From positions 1-8,335 of the forward strand of contig CALBGD010000179.1 in the NCBI GenBank assembly GCA_937893735.1: a stretch of DNA of 8,335 bases, written 5' to 3'. Both the position numbers and the translations under genes were made by a program. This DNA comes from an uncultured Clostridia bacterium. GTDB lineage: Bacteria > Bacillota > Clostridia > Oscillospirales > Ruminococcaceae. The notes beneath the pieces were generated by a model. The model worked only from the letters and a program-made list of their open reading frames with translations, did no database searches and was not told where the DNA came from. Below, in pieces: positions 6,170 to 8,335 of this stretch (positions are counted from its first letter, which is position 1; each line of letters starts with the position of its first letter).

Positions 6170-7078
6170 ATGATAGAAGATATACGACAGAACTTTATCA
6201 GACGGAACCCGGAGCTATCATGGGTCTGGGAAGTGCTTGAGGGAAAGCAGCTCCCGGAAACCGGGCGTTTTGCGGCGCTTTCGACAGAACAGCTCCGCAG
6301 TATTCAGGAGCTCACCGGTAAACTCCGTAAGTCTGACCGGAGCGGGAGCCCGATGGCGCTGATGGGCGTGGAGCAGCTGACTGAAAAGCTGCTGAACGGC
6401 GAATCTGTAAAACCGGACAAGTATTTCTGTTCTGATCCCAAGCTGGGCAGGCAAGCTGGCAGAGCTGCCGGGATCTCACTGCTTGTGTTTGCCGCATTCA
6501 TTGCACTGACGATCATAAGCATCGGAAATTGGAACGCGTACCTCGGCTGCGCCTGCTTCGCTGCCGGGATAATTACATTGATAGTCGGAAACCGGAAAAC
6601 GGACAGGCTTTTCAGAAAAGATCTTCCGCTGCACCTCGCGGAAACTTACTATCACACAGACAGGCTGTATTTTGTGAAGGGTATGTGCTATCTGCTGTGT
6701 GACAGGCTTCTTTTTTCGTATTGCAAAGATGACAGATATCCGGCGCGGTACAGAGACAGCTCAAACGTTGATTCCCTGGATTTTCTGTGCGTGCCGATAG
6801 CTGATATCTCATATATAGAGGGGCAGAGGCTGATCCTGTCCAACGGCGGTGCGATATCTCTGTATGATTCGCCGCAGCTTGCCGACATGCTGGAATATAT
6901 ATCAGCGCTTGTAAGGTGGAATCCTGCACCATACCACCCATCAAAGGACTCTGAAAACAGCTATGTCAAGCATGATAAAAATGCTCTGTTAAGGCTGGTT
7001 ATTGCAGTTGCTGTACTGCTGGTCGTCGTGTATTCAATGCCATCAGTCGCCGCTGCCATTCAGGGCTTACTTGGCTGA
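6170..7078 (+). CDS. Uncharacterised membrane protein with three predicted TM segments
   Basis: I do not recognise this family. The protein has 302 residues. The start ATG at 6170 is supported by AGGGG (6157-6161) 8 nt upstream and by its own promoter. Residues 1-95 are soluble and charged, with no signal peptide. Two adjoining hydrophobic segments follow (about 101-118 and 122-140), forming a hairpin in the membrane. A soluble central region (about 143-270) is rich in beta-like alternation, including RLLFSYCKDDRYPARY, FLCVPIADISYIEGQRLIL and SNGGAISLYDSPQLADMLEYI. A final hydrophobic segment (about 273-295) sits near the C-terminus. The pattern 'protein-known-in-state L, V-P-I-x-D-I, strand, G-G-x-I, then helix' recalls bacterial PH-like domains, but this is only a resemblance by eye. 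Both soluble parts are most simply placed in the cytoplasm. Base composition matches its neighbours. No clear terminator follows. The role is unknown. Confidence 0.8.
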   Translation: MIEDIRQNFIRRNPELSWVWEVLEGKQLPETGRFAALSTEQLRSIQELTGKLRKSDRSGSPMALMGVEQLTEKLLNGESVKPDKYFCSDPKLGRQAGRAAGISLLVFAAFIALTIISIGNWNAYLGCACFAAGIITLIVGNRKTDRLFRKDLPLHLAETYYHTDRLYFVKGMCYLLCDRLLFSYCKDDRYPARYRDSSNVDSLDFLCVPIADISYIEGQRLILSNGGAISLYDSPQLADMLEYISALVRWNPAPYHPSKDSENSYVKHDKNALLRLVIAVAVLLVVVYSMPSVAAAIQGLLG

Positions 7079-7160
7079 AGTAAAGCTCTTTATTTCTATT
7101 GTGCAAGATTTATATTTTAAATATTCAAAAACATCAATTTTTGTGCTTGTATCCTATCTT

Positions 7161-7178
7161 GGTGAATTGTCATTCACC
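7161..7178 (+). repeat. Perfect inverted repeat upstream of the sensor-gene promoter
   Basis: GGTGAAT (7161-7167) and ATTCACC (7172-7178) form a perfect 7-bp inverted repeat around TGTC. It ends 5 bp before the -35 box at 7184. With no T run after it, it is a poor terminator for the preceding gene and fits better as a regulator binding site; a weak terminator is the alternative. Confidence 0.55.
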
Positions 7179-7183
7179 TCGTG

Positions 7184-7212
7184 TTGACAAAACAGGTATA
7201 CAGATGTATAAT
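7184..7212 (+). promoter_or_regulatory. Perfect-consensus sigma-A promoter of the sensor gene
   Basis: TTGACA (7184-7189) and TATAAT (7207-7212) are separated by exactly 17 bp, both full consensus. Transcription should start near 7219. Chemoreceptor genes of motile Firmicutes often use the flagellar sigma factor, so a strong housekeeping promoter here suggests control elsewhere, either at the inverted repeat upstream or in the leader downstream. Confidence 0.88.
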
Positions 7213-7218
7213 TTGTTC

Positions 7219-7313
7219 AGATAAAGAAATCCGAAGCAATGGGGCTCCGGAGCTGCTGGCAAACCGTGCCTCCCGCTCACGGAGCATTATTATTCGGAGG
7301 AAAGGCGGCAGAT
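7219..7313 (+). promoter_or_regulatory. Structured 5' leader, possible riboswitch-like element of unknown class
   Basis: The roughly 95-nt untranslated leader contains several complementary segments. TCCGAA (7230-7235) pairs with TTCGGA (7293-7298). GCTCCGGAGC (7244-7253) pairs with 7275-7285 over 10 bp with one bulged A. A competing hairpin, CCGTG (7264-7268) with CACGG (7278-7282), exposes CCTCC (7269-7273) in its loop, an exact match to the ribosome site GGAGG (7296-7300). The two folds exclude each other, and both touch the ribosome site. I could not match it to c-di-GMP, SAM, cobalamin, THF or other familiar riboswitch consensus. The ligand and function are unknown. Confidence 0.5.
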
Positions 7314-8335
7314 ATGAAAAAATCACATTCTATAAGGGTGAAGATAACACTCCTTGCTGTGATACCAATGGTGATAATTGCAGTTCTTCTCCAGACAAGC
7401 GCGTTTGTCGGAGGCATCAATAACACGCTCGCAGCACTTGAAACAAGTATCAGCGAGACCGCTGATATATCCGCTAAGGCGATAGTTAATCAGCTCGGAA
7501 TATACGAAACGGCTGTACGTGAAGCAGCCTCCAATGAAATATTTCAGAATCCGGATTTCAATTCTGACGACGCAGTTGCTTTTCTGGAGCAGGTAAAGGA
7601 GCGCGCCGGATTCCAGAGGATAGGCTACACCAATGCGGACGGAATCAATCAGAAAGGCAGCGACTTCTCTGAGCGCCAGTACTTCAGGGACTGCCGTGAA
7701 AGTCTTTCACCGGTGACGTCAGACCCTTATGCATCAAAGGATAACGAAGGCGCCCTGTCCGTGCTGTTCTGCGCGCCGATAATCAGGAACGGAAGCTTCT
7801 GCGGAATCGTGTACGGCGCTGGCGACGCGGCATTGTTCTCTGATCTTATCAGCAGCGTAAATGTCGGAAAAAACGGCGAGAACTTCATAATAGACAGCAC
7901 TGGTTCCATGATTGCCCATACTGATCACTCCATTGCTGCAAATCTCACGAACTACATTGAGCTTGCTAAAACAGATTCCTCATATTCCGGCTATGCATCG
8001 GTAGTAAATGAAATGCTCGCGAATAAGACTGGAACGCTTCATTACAGCAAATCCGGCAGCAGCCGTACTGCGCGTTATGTTCCCATTGAAAAGGGCAGCG
8101 GCTGGGTGCTTGCTGTGACCGTTGATCCGTACGATTTTATAATGGATCAGATAATCTGGCTGATCGTGCTGACTGTATGTGCAGTTGCTGTTATCTTTGT
8201 TAGTGTGATATTTATTGCGAGGGCGTCGCGCCGCATTACAAAGCCGCTTTGCGACTGCAAGGAGCGCATGGAGCTCCTCGCAGAGGGCGATCTGGTTTCC
8301 GAGGTCGCAGAGAATGATTCCAATGATGAGGCGGG
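7314..8335 (+). CDS. dCache/HAMP transmembrane sensor, probably methyl-accepting chemotaxis protein; 3' end outside window
   Basis: The frame is open from ATG 7314 to the window edge (340 residues seen). GGAGG (7296-7300) precedes the start, although at a somewhat long spacing. The N-terminus is MKKSHSIRVK followed by a membrane segment (about 11-32). An extracytoplasmic region (about 35-275) follows, with typical double-Cache features: RIGYTNADG (102-110), DFSERQYFRD (117-126), SDPYASKDNEGALSVLF (136-152), then NFIIDSTGSMIAHT (190-203) in the membrane-proximal module and GWVLAVTVDPYDF (263-275) at its end. A second membrane segment (about 279-302) leads into a HAMP start (RRITKPL, then ERMELLAEGDL). 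This layout is the standard front half of a Firmicute chemoreceptor, which would bind a small ligand outside and signal to CheA/CheW. A histidine kinase, diguanylate cyclase or phosphatase output cannot be ruled out because the cytoplasmic domain is missing. Confidence 0.85.
   Translation, partial: MKKSHSIRVKITLLAVIPMVIIAVLLQTSAFVGGINNTLAALETSISETADISAKAIVNQLGIYETAVREAASNEIFQNPDFNSDDAVAFLEQVKERAGFQRIGYTNADGINQKGSDFSERQYFRDCRESLSPVTSDPYASKDNEGALSVLFCAPIIRNGSFCGIVYGAGDAALFSDLISSVNVGKNGENFIIDSTGSMIAHTDHSIAANLTNYIELAKTDSSYSGYASVVNEMLANKTGTLHYSKSGSSRTARYVPIEKGSGWVLAVTVDPYDFIMDQIIWLIVLTVCAVAVIFVSVIFIARASRRITKPLCDCKERMELLAEGDLVSEVAENDSNDEA

Noticed and set aside
7258..7265. GGCAAACC as a c-di-GMP-I riboswitch signature
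   Set aside because: The rest of the consensus (GGGACGCAAAGCC and the tetraloop-receptor stem) is missing, so the match is too short to support that class.

Overview
The window looks like chromosomal DNA of a GC-balanced, low-GC-phylum bacterium, most plausibly a Clostridia/Oscillospiraceae (Ruminococcus-like) gut-type Firmicute. That placement is inferred from strong AGGAGG-type ribosome sites, consensus sigma-A promoters, UUG starts, a YtrA-type GntR/ABC-2 cassette and the look of the GlmS and AsnB proteins. No rRNA or other marker gene is present to confirm it.

Layout, left to right. Positions 1-984 hold the C-terminal half of glmS (glucosamine-6-phosphate synthase), cut by the left edge and followed by a rho-independent terminator at 1074-1105. 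Next is a stand-alone, visibly AT-rich GNAT acetyltransferase gene (1195-1722) with its own promoter and terminator, which looks like an acquired cargo gene. Converging on it from the right is a minus-strand operon transcribed from about 4550 down to 1843: a YtrA-type GntR repressor, an ABC ATPase and two ABC-2 type permeases. Both permeases start at UUG codons that overlap the stop of the gene before them (TTGA). A consensus promoter with an inverted repeat just downstream of its -10 box suggests autoregulation.

Divergent from that operon is an asnB-like asparagine synthetase gene (4664-6088). It is intact through the glutaminase domain and the PP-loop, but stops roughly 140 residues short of the usual family length. 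It is followed by an uncharacterised membrane protein gene (6170-7078) with its own extended -10 promoter.

The right end carries the N-terminal part of a dCache/HAMP transmembrane sensor, probably a methyl-accepting chemotaxis protein (7314 to the window edge). It is preceded by a perfect-consensus promoter, an upstream inverted repeat and a leader of about 95 nt. This leader can fold in two mutually exclusive ways, one of which pairs a hairpin loop with the ribosome binding site. It is the best candidate in the window for an undescribed regulatory element. No CRISPR array, tRNA, rRNA, insertion sequence or phage gene was seen.
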